Source of the DNA: Pararoseomonas sp. SCSIO 73927
GTDB lineage: Bacteria > Pseudomonadota > Alphaproteobacteria > Acetobacterales > Acetobacteraceae
Length of the DNA stretch: 64,000 bases
Assembly: GCF_037040815.1 (NCBI RefSeq)
Contig: NZ_CP146232.1
Location: 186,001-250,000 of the forward strand
Direction: 5' to 3'
Part shown: positions 1-9,839 of the stretch, one piece after another
Position numbering within the stretch: the stretch's first letter is position 1
Layout: each line of letters starts with the position of its first letter
Notes under the pieces: model-generated
What the model was told of the DNA's origin: nothing
The model's input: only the letters and a program-made list of their open reading frames with translations
The model's database searches: none
Position numbers and translations under genes: made by a program

Positions 1-63
1 AAACCCCGCCATGGGCCCGGGCGATAGGCCCTTGAAGCCAAGCCTCGATGTCCGGAGGGACCC

Positions 64-519
64 ATGCACGCCAAGATCACCGTCCACGTCGGCCCGGACC
101 GTCTCCTCGCCTGGCTGTCGGACCCCGCGAACGTCCGCCACTGGTTCGCCCACCTGCGGCACGAAGCCGACGTGCTGCCCGACGCCGGGATGACCGCCGA
201 TACGGACTCCCGCACCATCCGCTGGACCACCGAGCCCGCCGGGCGGATGGAGATTTCGGGCAGCGGCGAGACGGCCAGCCTCTCCCTCACCTTCGAGGAG
301 GGCGGGCGCGAGCACGAGCCGCCGGCCGAGGAGGAGAGCCCGGACGACGCCCCCACCAACGCCGGCAACGCCCTGCGCAGCATCAAGAGCCACGTGGAAG
401 CCGTGGACGGCGGCGACCCGGACATGCACACGCCCGGCATCGTCTCCAAGGAGGCGGTGGAGGAAGCGGAGCGCGAGATCGCGGCCGACCCGGAGCACAG
501 CGGGACGCCGCGGCGGTAG
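64..519 (+). CDS. small SRPBCC-like hypothetical protein
   Basis: A 151-residue acidic protein of unknown function. The first 80 residues look like a START/SRPBCC ligand-binding fold: a beta strand at the start, a short helix with the pattern RLLAWLSDPANVRHWF, then strands that end in an S-x-S-L-x-L-x-F segment. The second half is rich in Glu, Asp and Ala and looks disordered. The ATG follows GGAGGGACCC, a clear ribosome site, which decides the start. The fold assignment comes from pattern only. No catalytic residues or operon partners are visible. Confidence 0.6.
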   Translation: MHAKITVHVGPDRLLAWLSDPANVRHWFAHLRHEADVLPDAGMTADTDSRTIRWTTEPAGRMEISGSGETASLSLTFEEGGREHEPPAEEESPDDAPTNAGNALRSIKSHVEAVDGGDPDMHTPGIVSKEAVEEAEREIAADPEHSGTPRR

Positions 520-526
520 GGTGGCG

Positions 527-576
527 CCAGGGGGCTCCGCCCCCTGGAACCCCCGCCAAGGGCCTGAGGCCCTTGG
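527..576. repeat. paired GC hairpins, REP-like
   Basis: Two perfect inverted repeats lie side by side after the first gene. CCAGGGGG (527-534) pairs with CCCCCTGG (540-547) across a 5-base loop, and CCAAGGGCC (556-564) pairs with GGCCCTTGG (568-576) across 3 bases. The arrangement resembles the GGGGCTCCGCCCC-type intergenic repeats that are scattered in Roseomonas and related genomes. It may also help to end transcription, although no T tract follows. Confidence 0.6.
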
Positions 577-650
577 AACCCCTTCTGGCTGCCGCCGCGC
601 CGTCCTGAGACGGGATCTCCGCGTGACGGGCCCCTTCCTGCCCTTGCAGT

Positions 651-675
651 CGCCTCGGGTCACCGACCCGAGGCG
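651..675. repeat. 10-bp-stem inverted repeat
   Basis: CGCCTCGGGT (651-660) is the exact reverse complement of ACCCGAGGCG (666-675), with the 5-base loop CACCG. It sits in the 264-bp stretch between the first gene and the end of the thioesterase gene. The strong stem suggests an RNA hairpin or a protein-binding site. No T run follows on either strand. Confidence 0.5.
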
Positions 676-729
676 CACCGTCAGCAGGGTAAAACCACCT
701 ACTAGAAAAAGATGATGGAGAGGGGTCCG

Positions 730-759
730 GGGAGAGGAAGAATTCCTTCTTCCTCTCCC
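730..759 (-). terminator. hairpin after thioesterase gene
   Basis: A 13-bp perfect stem (730-742 with 747-759) around the loop TTCC lies 24 bases beyond the stop codon of the minus-strand thioesterase gene. The stem is made of purine-rich and pyrimidine-rich arms. It is placed as a terminator for the fadJ-thioesterase unit would be, but it lacks a long T tract. Confidence 0.5.
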
Positions 760-783
760 TGGCCACAGACCGGACGCCAAGGA

Positions 784-1220
784 TCAGGCCGGATCGCCCT
801 CCAGCCTCGGCCCCGGCCGGACAGCCAGCACCTTCCAGATGCCGTCCGCCGCCGCCACCAGTCTCTCGCCGACGGTCAGCTGCCCGCGCAGGAAGATCAC
901 GGACTTGGCCAGGCGCACCACCTCGCCCCGCGCTTCCAGGAACTCGCCGGGGTGGGCGGCAGCGATGAAGTGGGTGTTCATCTGCATGGTGACAGCGGGT
1001 TTCTGGTCGGTGGCGTGCCAGGCGGTGAGGCCCAGCGTGTTGTCCAGCATCGTCATCAGCAGCCCGCCATGGGTAATGCCGTGCCCGTTCAGGTGGTACG
1101 GCTCCACCAGGAGGCCGTAGGCCCAGCCGTTCCCCTCCGGCCGGGACCAGTAGGGGCCGGTATGGGCGGAGAAGCCCACCGGCGGGCGGCGGGACCAGCC
1201 CGCCGCTTCGGGATCGAAGT

Positions 1221-1224
<4 letters not shown>
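784..1224 (-). CDS. PaaI-family hotdog thioesterase
   Basis: A 146-residue single-domain hotdog protein, expected to hydrolyse acyl-CoA thioesters. The PaaI-type signature is visible: a central HGGLLMTMLDNTLGL segment (catalytic Asp/Asn in the long helix), preceded by NGHGITHGG, and a later strand MQMNTHFIAAAHPGE. It starts with GTG inside GTGA, overlapping the stop of the upstream beta-oxidation gene by 4 bp, so the two are translated together. The context suggests release of CoA from beta-oxidation intermediates. The substrate is not predictable. The length fits the family. Confidence 0.85.
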
Positions 1225-3302
<2,078 letters not shown>

Positions 3303-3576
3303 GGACGGCTCTCCTTCTCCCCGCCAGACCGTTGTTTTCGATCGAAACTTCCGGTCCGCTTGCCGTCGAGGAAAGAGCCGCGGGGCCGGGGCGTCAAGCG
3401 CCGGCGCCGGGAAGGGCCCGCGCCGCCGTTTCGGTGCGGAAACAGCACGGCTGCGTGAGGGCCCTGCCCAGCCGCCCGGTGCGGTGCCAGTTGCTGAAGG
3501 TCAGGTCCCTCCAGGGCTGGCAAGGCCCGGACGGGACCGCCGCGGCGATGGCGCCGCGGTCGGGGAGGATTGTCCG

Positions 3577-4377
3577 ATGGCCGAGAACACGTCGCGGAGC
3601 GTCATGCACGGCGGGGATGCCGCCGCCTTCGCGGAACCCGCGATCCAACGGATCGGCACCGCCGATCTGGCGGATGCCCTGTCGCGGGGCTGGCGGGACT
3701 TCCTGGAGGTACCGACCCAGCTCTTCTTCCTCTGCCTCATCTACCCGGTGATGGGGCTGACGCTCGGCTTCGCCGCCTCCGGCAACAACCTGCTGCCGAT
3801 CCTCTGGCCCCTGGCGGCCGGTTTCGCCCTCGTCGGTCCCGTCGCGGCGCTCGGCCTCTACGAGATGAGCCGGCGGCGGGAACAGGGGCAGCCGGTGGGC
3901 TGGCGCGACGGGCTGCGCGCCTACGGCTCGGCCTCGATCGGGTCCATTCTCGCCGTGGGGGTGGTCCTTCTCGCCCTCTTCGTCGCCTGGATCGCCTGCG
4001 CCCTCTGGATCTGGCGCAGCACGATCGGCCCGGCCGAGATCGGCTCCTTCACGGATCTCCTGGCCGCGCTGCGGACGCCGGAGGGAACCCGGCTGATCCT
4101 GCTCGGCAACCTCGCGGGCTTCCTCTTCGCCGTGGTGGCGCTGGCGGTCAGCGTCGTCTCCTTCCCCCTGCTGCTGGAGCGCGACATCGGGGCGGGCGCG
4201 GCGATCCGCACCTCCCTGCGGGCGGTGGCGGCCAATCCGGGGCCGATGGCCGCCTGGGGCGCGATCGTGGCCGGGCTGCTCTTTCTCGGCTCCCTGCCGC
4301 TCTTCGTCGGGCTGGCGGTGGTGATGCCGGTGCTGGGCCACGCCACCTGGCACCTCTATCGGAAGGTGGTAGCCTGA
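3577..4377 (+). CDS. DUF2189-like integral membrane protein
   Basis: A 266-residue protein with six predicted membrane helices. It begins with a soluble stretch that contains DLADALSRGWRDF, the conserved entry into the first helix in DUF2189 proteins, followed by LFFLCLIYPVMGLTLG and GPVAALGLYEMSRRREQG, both typical of that family. The ATG at 3577 is preceded by GGGGAGGA at good spacing, which is why the longer in-frame extension upstream was not used. Function is unknown. The gene lies 80 bp before ccmC on the same strand, but no link to cytochrome maturation is known. Confidence 0.75.
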   Translation: MAENTSRSVMHGGDAAAFAEPAIQRIGTADLADALSRGWRDFLEVPTQLFFLCLIYPVMGLTLGFAASGNNLLPILWPLAAGFALVGPVAALGLYEMSRRREQGQPVGWRDGLRAYGSASIGSILAVGVVLLALFVAWIACALWIWRSTIGPAEIGSFTDLLAALRTPEGTRLILLGNLAGFLFAVVALAVSVVSFPLLLERDIGAGAAIRTSLRAVAANPGPMAAWGAIVAGLLFLGSLPLFVGLAVVMPVLGHATWHLYRKVVA

Positions 4378-4457
4378 CGCAGGAATGAGGGGGGCGGCCG
4401 CGTTCCCGGGCGGGCCGGGCGTTCCAGCGCGGCCCGGACGGGGCTAGAACGGCGGCG

Positions 4458-5273
4458 ATGCGCCCCATGCCGCCCCCCGCGCCCGCGCCGATCCTGCACC
4501 GGTTCGCCAATCCCGGCCGCTTCCTGCGGGCGACAAAACGCCTGATGCCCTGGCTCTGGGGGCTGTCGCTGGCGGTGCTGCTGCCCTCGGCCGCCTGGGC
4601 GCTGCTCCTCTCCCCCGCCGATTGGCAGCAGGGAGAGACGGTGCGGATCATGTACGTCCATGTTCCCATGGCCTGGCTGGCGATGGGGGGCTATGCGGGC
4701 CTGGCCGTCGCCTCCGTGCTGGCGCTGGTGTGGAAGCACCCGCTGGCGGACCTGGCGGCGCGGGAGCTCTCCCCGGTGGGGGCGGTGGTCACGGCGCTCT
4801 GCCTCGCCACGGGCAGCCTCTGGGGGCGGCCGATGTGGGGCACCTGGTGGGCCTGGGACGCGCGGATGACCTCCGTGCTGGTGCTGTTTTTCCTCTGGGT
4901 CGGGCACGCCGCGATCACGCGCGCCTTCGAGGAGGAGGAGCGCGGGGCACGGATGGGCGCCATCCTGGCCCTGGTGGGGGTGGTGAACCTGCCGATCGTG
5001 AAGTTCTCCGTGGATTGGTGGAACACGCTGCACCAGCCGGCCAGCGTGGCGCGGCTGGGCGGTCCCTCCATGCACGTCTCCATGCTCGGGCCGCTGCTGG
5101 CCTGCGCGGTGGGGTTCACGCTGCTGTTCACCACGCTGGTGCTGGCGCGGGTGCGGGCAGCGGTGATGGAGCGGCGCGTGGCGGCGCTGGAGCTGGCGCG
5201 GGCCCGGGCGGCAGACGGTGCGGCGGATCGCCCGGCGGATCGCCCCGCGCCGGGGGATGCGGTGGTGGCATGA
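4458..5273 (+). CDS. ccmC: cytochrome c maturation heme exporter permease CcmC
   Basis: A 271-residue membrane protein of the heme-handling class. It passes heme to CcmE in System I cytochrome c maturation. It has six predicted transmembrane helices and the tryptophan-rich signature WWAWDAR (130-136), part of the periplasmic WWD domain, with His68 in MYVHVP as a likely axial heme ligand. The C-terminus is extended by an Asp/Ala/Pro-rich cytoplasmic tail. It is the first gene of a seven-gene ccm run and overlaps ccmD by 4 bp. The ABC partners CcmA and CcmB are not encoded next to it. Confidence 0.95.
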   Translation: MRPMPPPAPAPILHRFANPGRFLRATKRLMPWLWGLSLAVLLPSAAWALLLSPADWQQGETVRIMYVHVPMAWLAMGGYAGLAVASVLALVWKHPLADLAARELSPVGAVVTALCLATGSLWGRPMWGTWWAWDARMTSVLVLFFLWVGHAAITRAFEEEERGARMGAILALVGVVNLPIVKFSVDWWNTLHQPASVARLGGPSMHVSMLGPLLACAVGFTLLFTTLVLARVRAAVMERRVAALELARARAADGAADRPADRPAPGDAVVA

Positions 5274-5428
5274 GCGCGCATCTGTGGAGCGTGGTGGCGG
5301 CCTGGGGGCTGGCGGCAGCCGCCTTCGGCGGGCTGGCGCTGGGCGCGGCGCTGCGCCATCGGGCGGCGGCGCGGCGCCTGGGTGAGTTGGAGCGAGCCCT
5401 GAGGGGAACGGCAAGGGGAACGGCATGA
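5270..5428 (+). CDS. ccmD: heme exporter subunit CcmD
   Basis: A 52-residue protein with one membrane helix (about residues 5-27) followed by a basic, alpha-helical cytoplasmic tail. This is the usual make-up of CcmD, which is needed to release holo-CcmE from the CcmABC complex. Sequence similarity in the family is poor, so the call rests on size, topology and position between ccmC and ccmE. ATGA overlaps join it to both neighbours. Confidence 0.85.
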   Translation: MSAHLWSVVAAWGLAAAAFGGLALGAALRHRAAARRLGELERALRGTARGTA

Positions 5429-6054
5429 GCGGCGCGACGGCGGCCCAGGACGCGCAGTCCGGTGCCAACTCCGGCGCAAAGTCCGGCACAAAGTCTGGCG
5501 CAAAGTCTGGCGCAAAGTCTGGCGCGAGGCCCGTCGGGCTGGGTCTGGCCGCGGCGCGGCGGCGGCGGCGGCTCTGGGTGCTGCTGCTCTGCGGGCTGGG
5601 GCTCGGGACGGCCTCGGCGCTGGCGCTGACGGCCTTCCAGGACAACCTCGTCTTCTTCCGCTCCCCCTCCGACATCGTGGCGGGCGCGCCGAATGACGGG
5701 CGCGCCTTCCGCCTGGGCGGGCTGGTGGAAGCTGGCAGCGTGGTGCGGGACGGCGAGCGGGCGCGCTTCCGGGTGACGGACGGCGCGAACACGATCTCCG
5801 TCGCTTATCGCGGCGTGCTGCCGGACCTGTTCCGGGAGGGACAGGGCGTGGTGACGCTCGGCCGGATGCTCCCGGATGGGAGTTTCGCCGCCGCCGAGGT
5901 GCTGGCGCGGCACGACGAGACCTATATGCCGCCCGAGGTGAAGGACGCGCTGGAGCGCAGCGGGCACTGGAACCCGAGCCAGGGTGCGGCGCCGCCGCCC
6001 TCCGGCTGGAACACGATGCAGCCGGCACCGGCCGGAGCCAGGACGGGCGAATGA
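5425..6054 (+). CDS. ccmE: cytochrome c-type heme chaperone CcmE
   Basis: A 209-residue periplasmic heme carrier with an N-terminal membrane anchor (about 49-70). The heme-binding motif HDETY is present, with His163 as the covalent heme attachment residue and Tyr167 nearby; the OB-fold core precedes it. The family usually starts within about 10 residues of the anchor. Here there are about 45 cytoplasmic residues, including five tandem SGAK/SGTK-type tetrapeptides (about 15-34) encoded by 12-bp repeats, which looks like a recent repeat expansion. It overlaps ccmD and ccmF. Confidence 0.95.
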   Translation: MSGATAAQDAQSGANSGAKSGTKSGAKSGAKSGARPVGLGLAAARRRRRLWVLLLCGLGLGTASALALTAFQDNLVFFRSPSDIVAGAPNDGRAFRLGGLVEAGSVVRDGERARFRVTDGANTISVAYRGVLPDLFREGQGVVTLGRMLPDGSFAAAEVLARHDETYMPPEVKDALERSGHWNPSQGAAPPPSGWNTMQPAPAGARTGE

Positions 6055-8015
6055 TTCCTGAGATCGGGCATTTCGCGCTGGCGCTCGCGCTGGCGCTGGC
6101 GCTCGCGCAGTCCGTGCTGCCGCTGGTGGGCGCGCAGCGGGGCGAGGCGCGGCTGATGGCCTCCGGCGCGGGGCTGGCGACGGGCGTGCTGATCGCGGTG
6201 GGCGCCGCCTTCGCCGCGCTGCTGTGGTGCTTCGCGGAGAACGACACCACCGTCACCAACGTCGTGCAGAACAGCCACTCCGCGAAGCCGATGCTCTACA
6301 AGCTGTCCGGCGCCTGGGGGAACCACGAGGGTTCCATGGTGCTCTGGGTGCTGATCCTCGCCCTCTGCGGCGGGGCCGTCGCGGTGTTCGGGCGCGGGCT
6401 GCCGGCGGCGCTGCGGGCGCGGGTGCTGGCGGTGCTGGGCATGATCGCGGCCGGGTTCCTCGCCTTCGTCCTCGCGACCTCCAACCCCTTCACGCGGGTG
6501 TGGCCGCCGGCGGTGGATGGGCAGGGGCTGAACCCCGTGCTGCAGGACCCTGGCCTGGCCTTCCACCCTCCCCTCCTCTACCTCGGCTATGTCGGCACGG
6601 CCGTGACCTTCGCCTTCGCCGTCGCCGCGCTGATCGAGGGGCGCGTCGATGCCGCCTGGGGGCGCTGGGTGCGTCCCTGGGCGCTCGCCTCCTGGTCCTT
6701 CCTCACGCTCGGCATCGCGCTGGGGTCCTGGTGGGCCTATTACGAGCTGGGCTGGGGCGGGTACTGGTTCTGGGACCCGGTGGAGAACGCCTCCCTCCTG
6801 CCCTGGCTCGCCGGCTGCGCGCTGCTGCACTCCGCCATCGTGGTGGAGAAGCGGGAGGCGCTGAAGACCTGGTCGATCTTCCTGGCGATCCTTGCTTTCT
6901 CCATGTCGCTGCTCGGCACCTTCCTCGTTCGCTCCGGCGTGCTGAACTCCGTGCACGCCTTCGCCAATGATCCGGAGCGCGGCGTGTTCATCCTGGCGCT
7001 GCTGTTCATCACCATGGGCGGGGCCTTCGCGCTCTTCGCGTGGCGCGCGCCGGCGCTGGTGCCCACCGGGGTCTTCGCGCCGCTCTCGCGGGAGGGGGCG
7101 CTGGTGCTGAACAACCTGCTCCTCTGCACGATTGCGGCGGTGGTGCTGGTGGGCACGCTCTACCCGATGTTCGCGGACCTGATCCTGCGCGCGAAGATTT
7201 CCGTCGGCCCTCCCTTCTACCAGGCCACCGTCTTCCCGCTGGCGCTGCCCCTGGTCCTGGCCATGGCGGCGGGGCCGCTGATGGCGTGGAAGCGCGCGCG
7301 GGCCTGGCCGGTGCTGCAAAGGCTGTGGTGGGTGGCGGTGATCGCCTCCCTCGTGATCGCGCTGGTCTGGCTGGTGCAGGGCCTTCCGGTCCTGCCGGCG
7401 CTGGGCTTCGGGGCGGCGTGCTGGCTCATCCTCGCGGCCTTCGTGGACGTGGCGGAGCGCATCGCCCTCTTCTCCCGCCCGCGCGCGGCCTTCGCGCGCG
7501 CCCGCGGGCTGCCGCGCGCGGCCTGGGGCGGGGCGGTGGCCCATGCGGGCTTCGGGATCAGCCTGCTCGGCATGGCCGGGATGGGGCTGGCGACGGAGCG
7601 TCTGACGGCGGTGCGGCCAGGGGAGACGATCCTCCTCGGCGGCTACGAATGGAGGCTGGAAGGCGTGCGCGACGCGGTGGGGCCGAACTATACGGCGCGC
7701 CACGCCACCGTGACGGTGACGCGGAACGGCAGCACGGTCGCGGTGCTGGAGCCGGAGAAGCGCAACTTCCCGCTCGCCCGCCAGAGCACGACGGAGGCCG
7801 CCATCCACACCACCTGGGCCTCCGACCTCTACGCCGTGATGGGCGAGGAGGAAGGGGACCGGGCGACGCTGCGCCTGCACCACAACCCGCTGGCGCCCTG
7901 GATCTGGCTGGGCGGCGCGGTGATGGCGCTCGGCGGCGGCATCTCGCTCTCCGACCGCCGCGCGCGCGTGGGCGCCCCCGCCCGGCGCCGGACCGCCGCG
8001 GAGGCGCGGGCGTGA
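6051..8015 (+). CDS. ccmF: heme lyase CcmF
   Basis: A 654-residue polytopic membrane protein that ligates heme from CcmE onto apocytochrome c together with CcmH. The WWD-domain signature WGGYWFWDPVENASLLPW is intact, and about 14 membrane helices can be drawn, close to the family norm of 640-660 residues. A run of Ala-Leu repeats near residue 10 forms the first helix. It overlaps ccmE by ATGA and ccmG by GTGA, so the whole group is translationally coupled. Confidence 0.96.
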   Translation: MIPEIGHFALALALALALAQSVLPLVGAQRGEARLMASGAGLATGVLIAVGAAFAALLWCFAENDTTVTNVVQNSHSAKPMLYKLSGAWGNHEGSMVLWVLILALCGGAVAVFGRGLPAALRARVLAVLGMIAAGFLAFVLATSNPFTRVWPPAVDGQGLNPVLQDPGLAFHPPLLYLGYVGTAVTFAFAVAALIEGRVDAAWGRWVRPWALASWSFLTLGIALGSWWAYYELGWGGYWFWDPVENASLLPWLAGCALLHSAIVVEKREALKTWSIFLAILAFSMSLLGTFLVRSGVLNSVHAFANDPERGVFILALLFITMGGAFALFAWRAPALVPTGVFAPLSREGALVLNNLLLCTIAAVVLVGTLYPMFADLILRAKISVGPPFYQATVFPLALPLVLAMAAGPLMAWKRARAWPVLQRLWWVAVIASLVIALVWLVQGLPVLPALGFGAACWLILAAFVDVAERIALFSRPRAAFARARGLPRAAWGGAVAHAGFGISLLGMAGMGLATERLTAVRPGETILLGGYEWRLEGVRDAVGPNYTARHATVTVTRNGSTVAVLEPEKRNFPLARQSTTEAAIHTTWASDLYAVMGEEEGDRATLRLHHNPLAPWIWLGGAVMALGGGISLSDRRARVGAPARRRTAAEARA

Positions 8016-8590
8016 GCGGGGCGGAGCCTTCTCGTCCCCTGGCCCGTCGCGCGCTGCTCCTGGCGCCGCTGGGGCTGGCGGCCGCCGGTGGCCTCGGCTT
8101 CTGGGCGATGCTGCGCGGGATGAAGGACGGGTCCTACGACCCGCGCGGCGTGCCCTCCGCCCTTCTCGGCAGGCCGGCGCCGCGGCTCGCGCTGCCGGCA
8201 CTGGAAGGCGTGGACACGCCGGGCTTCCAGCCGGAGGCGCTGGCCTCGGGCGGGCCCGTGCTGGTGAACTTCTGGGCCTCCTGGTGCGTGCCCTGCGTGA
8301 TCGAGCACCCGCAGCTCATGGCCCTGCAGGCGCGGGGCGTGCGGTTGCTGGGCGTGAACTACAAGGACAAGGCGCCGGAGGCCGGGCGCTTCCTGCAGCG
8401 GCACGGAAACCCCTTCTCCGGGCTGGTCGTGGATGCGGAGGGACGCGCGGGAATCGAGTACGGGCTCTACGGCGTGCCGGAGACCTACCTCGTGGACGGC
8501 AACGGCATCGTGCGCTGGCGCTGGGCCGGGCCGATGACGCCGGACACGCTCTCCGCCGAGCTGGACCCGCTGCTGCGGCGGCACGCGTGA
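8012..8590 (+). CDS. ccmG: thiol:disulfide interchange protein CcmG/DsbE
   Basis: A 192-residue membrane-anchored thioredoxin-fold protein that keeps apocytochrome CxxCH cysteines reduced. An uncleaved N-terminal helix (about 13-34) is followed by FWASWCVPC, with the redox pair Cys92 and Cys95, and then the cis-proline loop GVPETYLVD. All are standard for CcmG. The GTG start lies in GTGA over the stop codon of ccmF. Its length and place in the operon fit the family. Confidence 0.94.
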   Translation: MSGAEPSRPLARRALLLAPLGLAAAGGLGFWAMLRGMKDGSYDPRGVPSALLGRPAPRLALPALEGVDTPGFQPEALASGGPVLVNFWASWCVPCVIEHPQLMALQARGVRLLGVNYKDKAPEAGRFLQRHGNPFSGLVVDAEGRAGIEYGLYGVPETYLVDGNGIVRWRWAGPMTPDTLSAELDPLLRRHA

Positions 8591-9054
8591 GGGCGCTTCT
8601 CTTCGCGATGCTGCTGGCGCCCCAGCTTCTTGTCACGGGGCTGGCGCTGGCGGTGGGCCGCCCCTCGGAGATGCTGCCCGACCCGGCGCAGGAGGCGCGG
8701 GCGCAGGAGATCGGGCGCGAGCTGCGCTGCATGGTCTGCCAGAACCAGTCCATCGAGGACAGCGAGGCGGACCTGGCACGCGACCTGCGGCGGCTGGTGC
8801 GGGAGCGCGTGGCGTCCGGTGAATCGGACCGGGCGGTGGTGAGCCACATCCACGACCGCTACGGCGACTTCGTGCTGCTGCGCCCGCCCTTCAGCCTGGT
8901 GACGGCCCCGCTCTGGGCAGTCCCGGTGCTGGTGCTGCTCGGCGGCGCCCTGGGCATCCTCCTGATGCGCCGCCGCTCGGCGGAGCGCGCGGGGCCAGCG
9001 CCGCTCTCCCCGGAGGAGCGCGCGCGGCTGGCGGCGCTGGAGCGCGAGCCGTGA
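8587..9054 (+). CDS. ccmH: cytochrome c maturation protein CcmH
   Basis: A 155-residue protein of the CcmH/CycL type, a periplasmic thiol oxidoreductase that works with CcmG and CcmF. It has an N-terminal signal or anchor, the family motif LRCMVCQNQSIEDSEA with Cys48 and Cys51, a helical bundle, and a C-terminal membrane helix (LWAVPVLVLLGGALGILLM). It starts with GTG, overlapping ccmG by 4 bp, and is followed by the separately encoded ccmI. Confidence 0.93.
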   Translation: MRALLFAMLLAPQLLVTGLALAVGRPSEMLPDPAQEARAQEIGRELRCMVCQNQSIEDSEADLARDLRRLVRERVASGESDRAVVSHIHDRYGDFVLLRPPFSLVTAPLWAVPVLVLLGGALGILLMRRRSAERAGPAPLSPEERARLAALEREP

Positions 9055-9839
9055 CCTGGCTCCTGACGGGATTGCTGGCCGCGGCGGCGCTGCTGCCGCT
9101 GGCCTGGATCATCCTTCGCCCGGCACGCGCCACCGACAGGGCGGCGGCGGACCGGGCGCTGTACCGCGCGCAGCTCGCGGAGCTGGAGCGGGACCGCGCC
9201 TCGGGCCGCTTGGACGAGGCGGCGCACGCGGCGGCGCTGCTGGAGGTGCAGCGGCGGCTTCTGGCCGTGCCGGAGGCAGCGCCGGCGCGGGCGGGCGGGC
9301 GCGGGCCGCTGCTGGCGGGGCTGGTGGCCGTGCCGGTGCTGGCCTTCGCGCTGTATTTCCTGAACGGCTTCCCCGCCATGCCCTCCGCCACCCTCGCGGA
9401 GCGGCGGGACGCGGTGGCGCGGGACGAGGCGCTGCTGGCGGAGCTGCGGTTGCGCCTGCAATCCATGCCGCCGCGCGCCCAGCAGACGCGCCAGGGCTGG
9501 CTGCTGCTGGCGGAGGCGGAGCGGAACCGCGGGCGCCCTGCCGAGGCCGCGGCGGCCTATGGCGAGGTGCTGAAGATCGGCTTCGACCCCGACCTCGCCT
9601 CCCAGCGCGCGCAGGTGCTGCTGGAGGCCGGGATGGTGGAGGAGGCCGCCGCCTTCCTCGCGGATGCCCTGCCCCGCGCGCCCGGCCATGTCGGGCTGCG
9701 CTTCCTGGCCGGGCAGGCGGAGGCGCAGGCCGGGCGCCCCTCGGCGGCGCGGGCGACGTGGCAGGCGCTGCTGGCCACCGCGCCCGATGGCGCGCCCTGG
9801 AAGGGCATGGTCGAGCGGCGGATGCAGTCGCTGCCATGA
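9051..9839 (+). CDS. ccmI: cytochrome c maturation TPR protein CcmI
   Basis: A 262-residue membrane protein with two N-terminal helices separated by a cytoplasmic basic, leucine-zipper-like loop (YRAQLAELERDRASGRLDE), followed by a periplasmic TPR region. This matches CcmI/CycH, which holds apocytochrome c for heme attachment. The TPR region is short, with about two to three repeats visible. The start is GTG in GTGA over the ccmH stop. Its own stop overlaps the next gene, a flavoprotein not known to belong to cytochrome maturation. Confidence 0.9.
   Translation: MTWLLTGLLAAAALLPLAWIILRPARATDRAAADRALYRAQLAELERDRASGRLDEAAHAAALLEVQRRLLAVPEAAPARAGGRGPLLAGLVAVPVLAFALYFLNGFPAMPSATLAERRDAVARDEALLAELRLRLQSMPPRAQQTRQGWLLLAEAERNRGRPAEAAAAYGEVLKIGFDPDLASQRAQVLLEAGMVEEAAAFLADALPRAPGHVGLRFLAGQAEAQAGRPSAARATWQALLATAPDGAPWKGMVERRMQSLP

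Noticed and set aside
4356-5792. Long minus-strand frames opposite ccmC, ccmD and ccmE
   Set aside because: They are Arg/Pro/Ser-rich antisense frames to conserved cytochrome maturation genes.
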